Source: Rhizobium album
GTDB lineage: Bacteria; Pseudomonadota; Alphaproteobacteria; Rhizobiales; Rhizobiaceae
DNA length: 64,000 bases
Direction of reading: 5' to 3'
Assembly (NCBI RefSeq): GCF_003122325.1
Contig: NZ_QFBC01000023.1
Span: forward strand, 1 to 64,000
The notes under the pieces are model-generated. The model searched no databases. It saw only the letters and a program-made list of their open reading frames with translations, and was not told where the DNA came from. Numbering within the stretch: position 1 is the first letter of the stretch; each line of letters begins with the position of its first letter. The translations under genes were made by a program, and so were the position numbers. Shown here in pieces: positions 38,853 to 47,325 of this stretch.

Positions 38853-38881
38853 TTGACTGTGATTCCGGGAAGTGCGATTCT
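38853..38881 (+). promoter_or_regulatory. Promoter of the repC antisense RNA
   Basis: There is a -35 hexamer TTGACT (38853-38858), a 17-bp spacer and a -10 hexamer GATTCT (38876-38881). The promoter points away from repB, opposite to repC, exactly as in other repABC operons. Confidence 0.75.
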
Positions 38882-38887
38882 CTAAGC

Positions 38888-38936
38888 GACCAAACTGAGA
38901 GAGGCCTTCTGGAACACCGTTTCGGAGGGCTTTTTC
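38888..38936 (+). ncRNA. Counter-transcribed RNA (ctRNA / incA-type) of repABC
   Basis: Starting about 7 nt after the -10 box, a predicted transcript of about 50 nt ends in an intrinsic terminator. Its arms are GCCTTCTGGA (38904-38913) and TTCGGAGGGC (38921-38930), with a 7-nt loop followed by TTTTTCTTT. It is antisense to the repC leader and should block repC expression, setting copy number and incompatibility. Confidence 0.8.
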
Positions 38937-38971
38937 TTTGCTCTATTGATCCTTTCCTCGTTTCGCCCGAC

Positions 38972-39931
38972 CTACTGCTTCGTTTTCTTGAACGACGCGT
39001 AGATTTCAGGGAGCACCGACATCAGGTAGTCCCCGAATTCCGGGGCCGCCTTGTTGTCGATCATCAATGTCAGTGTGCGCTTGTCCTGGCGAAAACGCGC
39101 GGCCTTGACGCCATCCTCGGCTTGCCAAACCTCCGCCTGAACCTTGTTCTTCTTCACCTTCTTTGGCGCCGCGGCCTCGAAAACACGAGCAAAGCGCTCG
39201 TCCGAGGGGAGGGCTTTCACCGCACCGTCGGACAAGACCTCTCGCGCCTTATCGACCGCGCCGTCCGAGCCTAACCGCGTCGCCAGTTCACCCCAACGAT
39301 CCCGTCCCGTCTTAGGGGCAGCGCCGATGCCGCGAATGACATCGGCTGGCAGCTGCGTAGCTGCCTGGATCAAGCGGGATAGATTGCTCTTATCGACCGC
39401 GAGGGCGCCCATGATGACCGACCGCTGGAACCCGTTCGCCTCGAGTTCCGCTGCATAGAGCGCACGTTCGATGAACGACAGATCTTGGCGGGCACTATTC
39501 TCCTGCCCCTGAGCCAATACGAGCTCATCGTCGGTCAGTGTCCTGACGGCCGCTTTGATCTGGAGCCCTGCCGCCTTGACCGCGCGAAGACGCCGGCGTC
39601 CATAGGCGATTTGGTAGCGCCCTTCGATTGTTGGATGGGGTCGAACGAGGATAGGGACCTGTTGCCCATTCTCCCGGATGTTTCGGGCAAACTCCTCGAA
39701 CTGTTCTCCATCCTCATCGAGGCGATCCGTGACGGCCGGCGCGTCGATACGATCCGGATCAAGTTCGATCAGCGATTGAGACTTCAACAGCTCGATCGAG
39801 CGCGAAACGGCACCAATAGCACCGCGCGGGGCGTATTGTGGTGTCATGCTTTCCTGAGCCGAGACATCCTCAGCACTCCCGGCATGGGATTTCGGGCCGG
39901 CAAGGTCGGAGAGAAGGTGTTTTCTAGCCAT
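38972..39931 (-). CDS. repB: RepB, ParB-family partition protein
   Basis: This 319-residue protein begins MARKHLLSDLAGPK, typical of rhizobial RepB. It has a ParB nuclease-like N-terminal box (IRENGQQVPILVRPHP followed by YQIAYGRRRLRAVKA) and a helix-turn-helix with SLIELD...DKSNLSRLIQAA. I chose ATG 39931, preceded by GGGAG; the frame is open to 39973. It binds parS, interacts with RepA ATPase to segregate plasmid copies and co-represses the operon. Confidence 0.93.
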   Translation of the reverse strand: MARKHLLSDLAGPKSHAGSAEDVSAQESMTPQYAPRGAIGAVSRSIELLKSQSLIELDPDRIDAPAVTDRLDEDGEQFEEFARNIRENGQQVPILVRPHPTIEGRYQIAYGRRRLRAVKAAGLQIKAAVRTLTDDELVLAQGQENSARQDLSFIERALYAAELEANGFQRSVIMGALAVDKSNLSRLIQAATQLPADVIRGIGAAPKTGRDRWGELATRLGSDGAVDKAREVLSDGAVKALPSDERFARVFEAAAPKKVKKNKVQAEVWQAEDGVKAARFRQDKRTLTLMIDNKAAPEFGDYLMSVLPEIYASFKKTKQ

Positions 39932-39998
39932 TTTCTGCTCCCTTTTTCGCGGTTGAAAAAACGAAACCCGCAAGCTTATTCAGGCCTTTGAGGCCAAA

Positions 39999-40014
39999 GT
40001 TTCCGGCTGGCAAC
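39999..40014 (+). promoter_or_regulatory. parS: parS-like centromere site between repA and repB
   Basis: GTTTCCGGCTGGCAAC matches GTTNNCNGCNGNNAAC. An identical copy in the opposite orientation lies at 37500-37515 beyond repC, so the pair brackets repB and repC. RepB is the expected binding protein. Confidence 0.75.
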
Positions 40015-40054
40015 TTTTCAACAATGCGGCAGCAAACGGGGGTTACCGTCGACA

Positions 40055-41251
40055 TCACTTTCGGCCCCACGATGTTTGGATCAACTGCTGGATTTCTTTG
40101 TTCACACTATCGAGCGATTCCATCGCCCGATCGTACGTCGCCCTCGTGAACTGATCGCGGCTGACCTCGTAGAGGGTTTGCTTCGTGATGCCCGCGTCGG
40201 AGATCGCCGTGCTCTTGAGCATGGGGTGATTGAGAACGTGATCGCCAAACATAGTCCGCATGAACGAAACCATCTGGTTCTGCGGGCCATCGCCGGGCTC
40301 ATAGCGGGTCACGAGATAACGCATCCAGTCATAGTTCATGCTGCCGCCAGCATCTGCGACGACGCTTAGAAGTTCGGAGGTCATGAGCAGGAACTGGCAC
40401 ATCGACATGACGTCCAGCATCTGTGGGTGGACCGTCACAAGAACGGCAGTCGCAGCGCATAGGGCCGAAATCGTGAGGAAGCCTAGCTGCGGCGGGCAAT
40501 CCACCACAACGACGTCATAGTCGTCGGCCACAGACGAGATAGCATCGTCCATGCGGGTGAAGAAGATGTTTTTCCGATCGTTGGACCCGAGAACTTTAGC
40601 GGTATCGTGCTCAAATTCCATGAGCTCCAGATTGCCAGGCACGAGGTCGAGGTTGGTGAAATAGGTCTTTTTGATGACCTCCTTCAGCGATCGACGCTCG
40701 CTATCATATCTGACGGCTCCATAGAGCGTTTCGTTATCTCCGACATCGAACTCTGGCTGGAAGCCATGAAGAGCCGACATACTGGCCTGGGGGTCGAGGT
40801 CGATGGCCAGAACCCGGTAGCCGTTGAGCGCAAGGTATTGTGCGAGGTGGGCTGCGGTCGTCGTCTTCCCGGATCCGCCTTTAAAATTGACAGCTGTTAT
40901 GACCTGCAGATGCTCCCGTCCCGTTCGCCGTGGGGAATAGCGCCGGTCGCCCTTTCCGTTTTCGTCAAGATACTCGCGAAGAGCCTGGATGGTTTCAACG
41001 GAGTAAGAACGGCGGTTGTTATTGCCTATTTGTGGCTGCGGTCCTTTGCCTTCGAGCGAGAGATGACGGAGATAGCCGTCGTTTACGCCAATTAGCTTCG
41101 CCGCCTCAGTCGAGGAAAACGACCGCAGTGTTTTCCGAGCTTCAGGCGGATAAAGCTTCACACGATGCTCGTGTAACGCACCCGAGAGATCTCGCGCGTG
41201 GGCGGCGATCAGTTTATGGATAGCCTTCTGAAGCTGGACGGGATTCTCCAC
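40055..41251 (-). CDS. repA: RepA, ParA-family partition ATPase
   Basis: This 398-residue protein has an N-terminal HTH-containing region (FSSTEAAKLIGVNDGYLRHLS) and a deviant Walker A, NFKGGSGKTTTAAHLAQYL, followed by VVVDCPPQLGFL. It is the partition ATPase and autorepressor of the repABC operon. I prefer GTG 41251, preceded by GAGAGGA; the open frame extends to TTG 41293. Its promoter faces traI, and the shared interval contains palindromes for both RepA and TraR control. Confidence 0.93.
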   Translation of the reverse strand: MENPVQLQKAIHKLIAAHARDLSGALHEHRVKLYPPEARKTLRSFSSTEAAKLIGVNDGYLRHLSLEGKGPQPQIGNNNRRSYSVETIQALREYLDENGKGDRRYSPRRTGREHLQVITAVNFKGGSGKTTTAAHLAQYLALNGYRVLAIDLDPQASMSALHGFQPEFDVGDNETLYGAVRYDSERRSLKEVIKKTYFTNLDLVPGNLELMEFEHDTAKVLGSNDRKNIFFTRMDDAISSVADDYDVVVVDCPPQLGFLTISALCAATAVLVTVHPQMLDVMSMCQFLLMTSELLSVVADAGGSMNYDWMRYLVTRYEPGDGPQNQMVSFMRTMFGDHVLNHPMLKSTAISDAGITKQTLYEVSRDQFTRATYDRAMESLDSVNKEIQQLIQTSWGRK

Positions 41252-41281
41252 GACATCCTCTCGTACACACGGTAATTTTCG

Positions 41282-41306
41282 TAAACACAGCAATTAAGCG
41301 TGTTTA
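41282..41306. promoter_or_regulatory. Inverted repeat upstream of repA, possible RepA operator
   Basis: TAAACAC (41282-41288) and GTGTTTA (41300-41306) are inverted with 11 bp between them, 31-55 bp upstream of the repA GTG. RepA proteins autorepress through palindromes in this position. The assignment is positional. Confidence 0.4.
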
Positions 41307-41556
41307 GAACAACCGATTCCAGCGTGCTTGGCAAGAGATTTAAGGTTAACAAACACTTAACGAAGAGCGAATCGCTATAAGGGAGAGCCCTACGTTCTGG
41401 CCAAACCTTTCAACGAATCCGGTTAGTTAGTTGCATCCATAGGCCTATGTTGTTCAGCGTCCGTTCTAGGGCGAATCCTACATACCAAAGTTGTTGCTAA
41501 CCGGGGCTCGGCCGACCTCGAAGCTCCTGAACGCTGCGACTCACGCCGACTCGGAT

Positions 41557-41572
41557 TTGTAGGATCCTACAA
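41557..41572. promoter_or_regulatory. tra box candidate (TraR/LuxR-type operator)
   Basis: TTGTAGGATCCTACAA is a perfect 16-bp palindrome 59 bp upstream of the traI ATG, where LuxR-type activators normally bind. It differs in sequence from the pTi tra box (ATGTGCAGATCTGCACAT), but the half TTGTAGGAT recurs in the traA-traC divergent promoter region (60932-60940). Confidence 0.65.
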
Positions 41573-41631
41573 CTACCGTCCGATTCTCATCTGTGCTGAT
41601 TTCCCGCCGATCAACGACGACGGAGAAATTC

Positions 41632-42255
41632 ATGCAGGTTCTCGCGATTTCCACACCGCGAAATGTCCACGAAGCTCAGCTTCTCCACCGCCACCATCAG
41701 CTACGAGCACGCGTTTTCTCCGAGCGCCTGGGCTGGGAAGTCAACGTTGTCGACGGTCAAGAGGCGGACGCCTTTGACGCTCTTATGCCGACCTACATCC
41801 TCGCGATTTCCGACAGCGGCCAAGTGGCAGGATGCGCAAGGCTGCTTTCGGCCATTGGCCCGACAATGGTGGCCGACGTCTTTGACTCGCTGCTTCCGAA
41901 TGGCCGCCTGAACGCGCACTCCGCGATGATCGAGAGTTCCCGCTTCTGCGTCGACACGATGCTCGGGGAGGGCAGGGGACACGGCTCGGTGCACGAGGCA
42001 ACGCTGACCATGTTGGCGGGCATCATCGAGTGGTGCCTGGTGAACGGCACCACCGAAATCGTCACCGTCACTGACCTGCGCTTCGAACGGATCCTCGCGC
42101 GTGTCGGCTGGCCTCTGCAGCGCTTGGCAGAACCAAAGAAGATCGGCGTGACCGTGGCGGTAGCCGGGATCCTGCCCGCGAATACCGAGACATTCCTGCG
42201 GCTCCGGCCAACCAACTACCGTTCCGAACTCAGCACCGTCAGCCAAGCAGCGTAA
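41632..42255 (+). CDS. traI: TraI, N-acyl-homoserine lactone synthase
   Basis: This 207-residue LuxI-family enzyme has Arg in the RARVFSERLGWEV block, then a motif with DSGQVAGCARLL and IESSRFCVD, all conserved in acyl-HSL synthases. It makes the quorum signal from SAM and acyl-ACP. It is the first gene of the traI-trb operon. I chose ATG 41632, with CGGAG upstream; the open frame starts at 41593. TraR encoded beyond trbI is the expected receptor. Confidence 0.93.
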   Translation: MQVLAISTPRNVHEAQLLHRHHQLRARVFSERLGWEVNVVDGQEADAFDALMPTYILAISDSGQVAGCARLLSAIGPTMVADVFDSLLPNGRLNAHSAMIESSRFCVDTMLGEGRGHGSVHEATLTMLAGIIEWCLVNGTTEIVTVTDLRFERILARVGWPLQRLAEPKKIGVTVAVAGILPANTETFLRLRPTNYRSELSTVSQAA

Positions 42256-42267
42256 GGAAGAAACGCC

Positions 42268-43245
42268 GTGAACCAGCTTCGCTCTCATCCTCGACTTGTC
42301 CGCAAACTCCAGGAAGCGCTAGGCGACCAGCTGTGCGTCGCCCTGGACGACTCAACGGTCGTCGAAATCATGCTCAATCCGGACGGAAAGCTTTTCATCG
42401 AACGGCTCGGCCACGGCGTGGCGCCGGCGGGCGAAATGTCCTCCGCAGCCGCGGAAATGGTGATCGGAACGGTGGCGCATGCGCTCCAATCCGAGGTCGA
42501 CACTGCACAGCCGATCATCTCCGGGGAGTTGCCGATCGGCGGACACCGTTTCGAAGGATTGTTGCCTCCAGTCGTCGCCAAAGCGGCCTTCACGATACGC
42601 CGTCGTGCCTCGCGTCTGATCCCACTCGATGACTATGTGCGCTCCGGCGTGATGACCGAACACCAGGCCTCGACCATACGCAGCGCGGTTTCGTCCCGGC
42701 TCAACATCATCATCTCCGGGGGCACCGGGTCGGGCAAGACGACGCTCGCAAATGCCGTCATCGATGAAATCGTCAAGTCTGCGCCGGAAGACCGCCTCGT
42801 CATCCTGGAAGATACCGCCGAGATTCAGTGCGCGGCCGATAACGCCGTTCTTCTCCACACCAGCGATACCGTCGACATGGCGCGCCTGTTGAAGAGCACG
42901 ATGCGGCTGCGGCCGGACCGGATTGTCGTCGGCGAGGTCCGCGACGGCGCTGCCCTTACATTGCTCAAGGCTTGGAACACCGGCCATCCGGGTGGCGTCG
43001 CCACTATCCACTCCAACACGGCCATGTCTGCGCTTCGCCGCCTCGAGCAACTGACCGCCGAAGCCAGCCAACAGCCGATGCACGAGGTAATCGGAGAAGC
43101 GGTCGATCTCGTCGTCTCGATCGAGCGGACGCCGCGCGGGCGGCGCGTGCGCGACGTCATCCAGGTCGAGCGCTTTGCGGGCGGCCAATACGAAATCGAA
43201 TCCGACCAGCTTACGGAAGAACAGGAGGCGCGCCATGTCGCGTAG
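42268..43245 (+). CDS. trbB: TrbB, conjugal transfer ATPase (VirB11 type)
   Basis: This 325-residue secretion ATPase has Walker [16 protein letters not shown], the Asp box EDTAEIQC and the His box [14 protein letters not shown]. It forms a hexamer at the inner membrane powering the mating channel. The GTG start is preceded by AAGGAAG, and its end overlaps the start of trbC by 11 bp. Confidence 0.95.
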   Translation: MNQLRSHPRLVRKLQEALGDQLCVALDDSTVVEIMLNPDGKLFIERLGHGVAPAGEMSSAAAEMVIGTVAHALQSEVDTAQPIISGELPIGGHRFEGLLPPVVAKAAFTIRRRASRLIPLDDYVRSGVMTEHQASTIRSAVSSRLNIIISGGTGSGKTTLANAVIDEIVKSAPEDRLVILEDTAEIQCAADNAVLLHTSDTVDMARLLKSTMRLRPDRIVVGEVRDGAALTLLKAWNTGHPGGVATIHSNTAMSALRRLEQLTAEASQQPMHEVIGEAVDLVVSIERTPRGRRVRDVIQVERFAGGQYEIESDQLTEEQEARHVA

Positions 43246-43618
43246 AAACGCACTCGTCGCCGTTACGCTCCTTGTGGCGCCCATCTTCTTTGCCTCGGTC
43301 GCGCCGGCGCTCGCCAGTTCCGGCGGGAGTCTTCCCTGGGAAGGACCGCTGCAGCAAATTCAGGAGTCGATCACGGGGCCGGTCGCCGGCGCCATCGCAC
43401 TTGCGGCAGTCGCGATCGCCGGCGGCATGCTGATATTCGGTGGTGAGCTGAACGATTTCGCGCGGCGGCTGATGTATATCGTGCTCGTCGCCGGCATCCT
43501 GCTTGGCGCGACCAATATCGTCGGTCTTTTCGGCGCAACCGGTTCCTCGATCGGACTACCCAACGAGCAGACCACCTCCATCCATCAAAGCGGAGAAGGG
43601 GAGGGGGCTCATGGCTGA
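43235..43618 (+). CDS. trbC: TrbC, conjugal pilin precursor
   Basis: This 127-residue prepilin has a long signal peptide (cleavage near APALASSGG) and two hydrophobic helices. By analogy with pTi and RP4, it is cyclised by the TraF peptidase to form the transfer pilus. It overlaps trbB and trbD. Confidence 0.92.
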   Translation: MSRRNALVAVTLLVAPIFFASVAPALASSGGSLPWEGPLQQIQESITGPVAGAIALAAVAIAGGMLIFGGELNDFARRLMYIVLVAGILLGATNIVGLFGATGSSIGLPNEQTTSIHQSGEGEGAHG

Positions 43619-43910
43619 GTCCCTATCCGGGCTTCGACGCAACCGCATCCATCGAGCGCTATCGCGTCCGAACCTCCTTATGGGCGCGGACCGGGAACTG
43701 GTGCTGATCACCGGTCTTGCTGCAGTCATCCTCATCTTCGTCGTTCTCACGATCTATTCCGCGCTCTTCGGTGTTGCCGTCTGGATCGTCATCGTCGGGC
43801 TCCTGAGAATGATGGCAAAGGCGGATCCCCTGATGCGGCAGGTCTATATCCGCCATATCTCCTACAAACATTACTACAAGGCGACTTCCTCGCCCTGGCG
43901 CCGGTATTGA
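43611..43910 (+). CDS. trbD: TrbD, conjugal transfer membrane protein (VirB3 type)
   Basis: This 99-residue protein has two adjacent hydrophobic segments and the typical N-terminus with [17 protein letters not shown]. It assists pilus assembly. Its ATG overlaps the end of trbC by 8 bp. Confidence 0.92.
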   Translation: MAESLSGLRRNRIHRALSRPNLLMGADRELVLITGLAAVILIFVVLTIYSALFGVAVWIVIVGLLRMMAKADPLMRQVYIRHISYKHYYKATSSPWRRY

Positions 43911-43919
43911 GGGGCAGGC

Positions 43920-46376
43920 ATGGTTGCTCTCAAACGTTTCCGGGCCACCGGCCCTTCCTTTGCGGATCTCGTCCCCTATGCCGGCCTCGTCGACAATGGC
44001 GTTCTTCTATTGAAAGACGGGAGCCTGATGGCCGGCTGGTATTTTGCCGGGCCGGACTCCGAAAGCGCCACCGACCTTGAGCGCAACGAGCTCTCGCGGC
44101 AGATCAATACGATCCTGTCGCGGCTCGGAAGCGGATGGATGATCCAGGTCGAAGCCGTTCGCATCCCGACATTCGACTATCCGTCGGATGATCGCTGCCA
44201 CTTTCCCGATGCGGTCACCCGCGCTATCGACGCCGAACGGCGGGCGCATTTCGCGCGCGAGCAGGGGCATTTCGAAAGTAAGCACGCGCTCGTCCTGACC
44301 TATCGGCCGCTCGAGTCCAAGAAGACAGCGCTCAGCAAATACATCTATTCGGACGAGGACAGCCGCAAGAAGACCTATGCCGACACGGTCCTCTTCATCT
44401 TCAAGAACGCCATTCGCGAGATCGAGCAGTATTTTGCCAACACTCTGTCGATCCGGCGCATGGAAACACGCGAGGTCGGTGAGAGGGGAGGGGAGCGGCT
44501 CGCGCGCTATGACGAGCTGCTGCAATTCGTTCGCTTCTGCGTCACCGGCGAAAACCATCCGATCCGGTTGCCGGATGCCCCAATGTATCTCGACTGGATT
44601 GCGACGGCCGAGCTCGAACATGGCCTGACGCCAAAGGTCGAAAATCGCTTTCTCGCAGTTGTGGCAATCGACGGCCTGCCAGCGGAGAGCTGGCCGGGGA
44701 TTCTCAACAGCCTGGACCTGATGCCGCTCACCTATCGCTGGTCATCGCGCTTCATCTTTCTCGATGCGGAAGAGGCACGGCAGAAACTGGAACGCACCCG
44801 CAAGAAGTGGCAGCAGAAGGTACGGCCGTTCTTCGATCAGCTCTTTCAGACGCAAAGCCGTTCGGTGGATCAGGATGCCATGACCATGGTGGCCGAGACC
44901 GAGGACGCCATTGCGCAAGCGTCGTCGCAGCTTGTCGCCTACGGCTACTACACGCCCGTCATTGTTCTCTTCGATCACGACCGCGAAGCACTGCAGGAAA
45001 AGGCGGAAGCAATTCGTCGGCTGATCCAGGCGGAGGGTTTCGGCGCGCGGATCGAAACCCTCAACGCCACCGACGCCTTTCTCGGCAGCCTGCCCGGAAA
45101 TTGGTACTGCAACATCCGCGAACCGCTGATCAACACGAGCAATCTCGCGGATTTGATGCCGCTCAACTCGGTCTGGTCCGGCAGACCGGCGGCGCCTTGC
45201 CCGTTCTACCCGCCGAACTCGCCACCACTGATGCAGGTGGCGAGCGGCTCGACGCCATTCCGGCTCAATCTCCATGTCGATGACGTCGGTCACACCCTGA
45301 TCTTCGGGCCGACCGGCTCGGGCAAGTCGACGCTATTGGCATTGATCGCAGCGCAATTCCGGCGCTACGAACGCGCCCAGATCTTCGCCTTCGACAAGGG
45401 GAACTCGCTCCTTCCCCTGACGCTCGCCGGCGGCGGCGATCACTACGAGATCGGTGGCGACGCTCAAGACGAGGCAAGGGTGCTGGCCTTCTGCCCGCTA
45501 TCGGACCTCACGAGCGATGCAGATCGCGCATGGGCAACGGAATGGATCGAAATGCTGGTCGCCCTGCAAGGCGTTGCCATCACCCCCGATCATCGCAACG
45601 CGATCTCGCGCCAGATCGGATTGATGGCCAGCGCTGCCGGACGGTCGCTGTCGGACTTCGTCAGTGGCGTGCAAATGCGCGAGATCAAGGACGCGCTTCA
45701 TCACTACACGGTCGACGGCCCGATGGGTCAGCTTCTCGACGCGGAACAGGACGGCCTTTCACTCGGTGCGCTCCAGACCTTCGAGATCGAGCACCTTATG
45801 AACATGGGCGAGCGCAATCTCGTGCCCGTGCTGACCTATCTGTTCAGGCGGATCGAGAAGAGGCTTGATGGCTCACCGAGCCTGATCGTCCTCGACGAAG
45901 CCTGGTTGATGCTGGGCCATCCAGTGTTTCGCAGCAAGATCCGCGAATGGCTGAAGGTGCTGCGCAAGGCCAACTGCGCCGTCGTGCTTGCCACGCAATC
46001 GATCTCGGACGCCGAGCGCTCCGGGATCATTGACGTGCTGAAGGAATCTTGCCCGACCAAAATCTGCTTGCCGAATGGTGCTGCCCGGGAGCCTGGGACC
46101 CGCGAGTTCTACGAACGGATCGGCTTCAACGAACGACAGATCGAGATCGTTTCGAACGCGATCCCCAAGCGCGAATACTACGCCGTCACGCCTGAAGGCC
46201 GACGCTTGTTCGATATGGCGCTCGGGCCCGTGGCGCTGAGCTTCGTCGGCGCATCCGGCAAGGAAGACTTGAAGCGCATCCGCACGCTCAGTTCCGAACA
46301 CGGCCGCGACTGGCCGATCCACTGGCTTCAAACGAGAGGAGTTCACGATGCCGCATCGCTGCTCAACTTCGAATAG
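43920..46376 (+). CDS. trbE: TrbE, conjugal transfer ATPase (VirB4 type)
   Basis: This 818-residue ATPase has Walker A FGPTGSGKSTLLALIA and Walker B LIVLDEAWLMLGHP. It is the largest energiser of the type IV secretion machinery, at the inner membrane. Its length is typical (about 820). Its 3' end overlaps trbJ by 29 bp. Confidence 0.95.
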   Translation: MVALKRFRATGPSFADLVPYAGLVDNGVLLLKDGSLMAGWYFAGPDSESATDLERNELSRQINTILSRLGSGWMIQVEAVRIPTFDYPSDDRCHFPDAVTRAIDAERRAHFAREQGHFESKHALVLTYRPLESKKTALSKYIYSDEDSRKKTYADTVLFIFKNAIREIEQYFANTLSIRRMETREVGERGGERLARYDELLQFVRFCVTGENHPIRLPDAPMYLDWIATAELEHGLTPKVENRFLAVVAIDGLPAESWPGILNSLDLMPLTYRWSSRFIFLDAEEARQKLERTRKKWQQKVRPFFDQLFQTQSRSVDQDAMTMVAETEDAIAQASSQLVAYGYYTPVIVLFDHDREALQEKAEAIRRLIQAEGFGARIETLNATDAFLGSLPGNWYCNIREPLINTSNLADLMPLNSVWSGRPAAPCPFYPPNSPPLMQVASGSTPFRLNLHVDDVGHTLIFGPTGSGKSTLLALIAAQFRRYERAQIFAFDKGNSLLPLTLAGGGDHYEIGGDAQDEARVLAFCPLSDLTSDADRAWATEWIEMLVALQGVAITPDHRNAISRQIGLMASAAGRSLSDFVSGVQMREIKDALHHYTVDGPMGQLLDAEQDGLSLGALQTFEIEHLMNMGERNLVPVLTYLFRRIEKRLDGSPSLIVLDEAWLMLGHPVFRSKIREWLKVLRKANCAVVLATQSISDAERSGIIDVLKESCPTKICLPNGAAREPGTREFYERIGFNERQIEIVSNAIPKREYYAVTPEGRRLFDMALGPVALSFVGASGKEDLKRIRTLSSEHGRDWPIHWLQTRGVHDAASLLNFE

Positions 46377-47151
46377 ATTGGTCGCTGGTATGGCGGCGGT
46401 CGTATTGACGATCGGCGCTGTCATGCCCGCGGACGCCGGCACGGCCACCGGGGCGGCGACAGAATGGACGCAGGTCCTCAACAATGGCGAGCTCGTATCG
46501 CTTGTTGGCCAATCCGGCGAGCAAATCCAGAACCAACTCACCCAGATCAGCCAGCTCGCGCAACAGATCGAAACGCAGCTCAATATCTACCAGAACCTGC
46601 TGCAGAACACCGCAACGCTTCCGTCACATATGTGGGGGCAGGTCGAAAGCGATCTCAATCAGCTCCGCAGCATCATCGATCAGGGCCAGAGCATCTCGTT
46701 TTCGATGGGCAATGCCGATGACGTGCTGCAGCAACGCTTCCAAAGCTACTCAAGCCTCAAGACCAACCTGCCGGACGCGACTAGTTTTTCGTCGACCTAC
46801 CAGACGTGGTCGGACACCAACCGGGACACGATCGCCAGCACCCTGAAGGCGGCGAGCCTAACGGCCGAGCAATTCGATAGCGAGGAAGGCACGATGTCCT
46901 CGTTGCGGTCGATGTCCGAGACCGCCGACGGGCAGATGAAGGCATTGCAAGTTGGTCATGAGATCGCCGCGCAACAGGTCGCTCAGATGCAGAAGCTTCG
47001 CGGCCTTGTCTCCCAACAGATGACAATGATGGGAACCTGGCTTCAGACCGAGCAAACCGACAAGGATCTTGCCCAGACTCGGCGCGAGAAATTCTTCAGT
47101 GGGACCGCACCTTCCACATCCGGCGGCGAAAAGATGAAGGTGGAATGGTGA
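46348..47151 (+). CDS. trbJ: TrbJ, conjugal transfer protein (VirB5 type)
   Basis: This 267-residue protein has a signal peptide (cleavage near ADAGTATG) and a Gln-rich coiled-coil body (QLTQISQLAQQIETQLN). It is a periplasmic or pilus-tip component. The ATG at 46348 follows GAGGAG. Its last residues (REKFF...SGGEKMKVEW) are repeated at the end of the next protein, TrbK. Confidence 0.92.
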   Translation: MPHRCSTSNRLVAGMAAVVLTIGAVMPADAGTATGAATEWTQVLNNGELVSLVGQSGEQIQNQLTQISQLAQQIETQLNIYQNLLQNTATLPSHMWGQVESDLNQLRSIIDQGQSISFSMGNADDVLQQRFQSYSSLKTNLPDATSFSSTYQTWSDTNRDTIASTLKAASLTAEQFDSEEGTMSSLRSMSETADGQMKALQVGHEIAAQQVAQMQKLRGLVSQQMTMMGTWLQTEQTDKDLAQTRREKFFSGTAPSTSGGEKMKVEW

Positions 47152-47321
47152 GAACAAAACTGATCCTCGTCGCTATCGCGATCTTACTGGCAGCCGGAAG
47201 CGCCGGCATCTGGTTCTTCATCTCCGAAAAGCAGGCTGCGCAGGAGCGCCGTGAAAAGTTCTTCGGCTCATCGAAGGAGTATCCGACCTCTGGCGGCGAA
47301 AAGATGAAAGTCGAGTGGTAG
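47145..47321 (+). CDS. trbK: TrbK, small entry-exclusion-type protein
   Basis: This 58-residue protein begins MVRTKLILVAIAILLAAGSAG, a single hydrophobic anchor, followed by a charged tail, RREKFFGSSKE, and ending SGGEKMKVEW. Position between trbJ and trbL, size and anchor identify TrbK, which in RP4/pTi-type systems provides entry exclusion. It overlaps the end of trbJ by 7 bp. Confidence 0.85.
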   Translation: MVRTKLILVAIAILLAAGSAGIWFFISEKQAAQERREKFFGSSKEYPTSGGEKMKVEW

Positions 47322-47325
47322 GGGC

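Larger units (their letters stand above)
38808..38971 (-). promoter_or_regulatory. repB-repC intergenic leader (target of antisense RNA)
   Basis: This 164-bp spacer is the conserved repB-repC interval of repABC plasmids. On the minus strand it is the repC leader; on the plus strand it encodes the counter-transcribed RNA listed separately. It is therefore a major incompatibility determinant. Confidence 0.8.
41252..41631. promoter_or_regulatory. repA-traI divergent control region
   Basis: This 380-bp spacer separates the rep and traI-trb operons. It contains a perfect 16-bp palindrome (tra box candidate), a half-site at 41472-41483 (GAATCCTACAT), a pair of inverted TAAACAC/GTGTTTA arms (41282-41288, 41300-41306) and GTTAA/TTAAC arms (41345-41361). 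The last two are candidate RepA operators. The arrangement suggests that quorum sensing can raise both transfer and copy number, as known for Ti plasmids. Confidence 0.6.
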
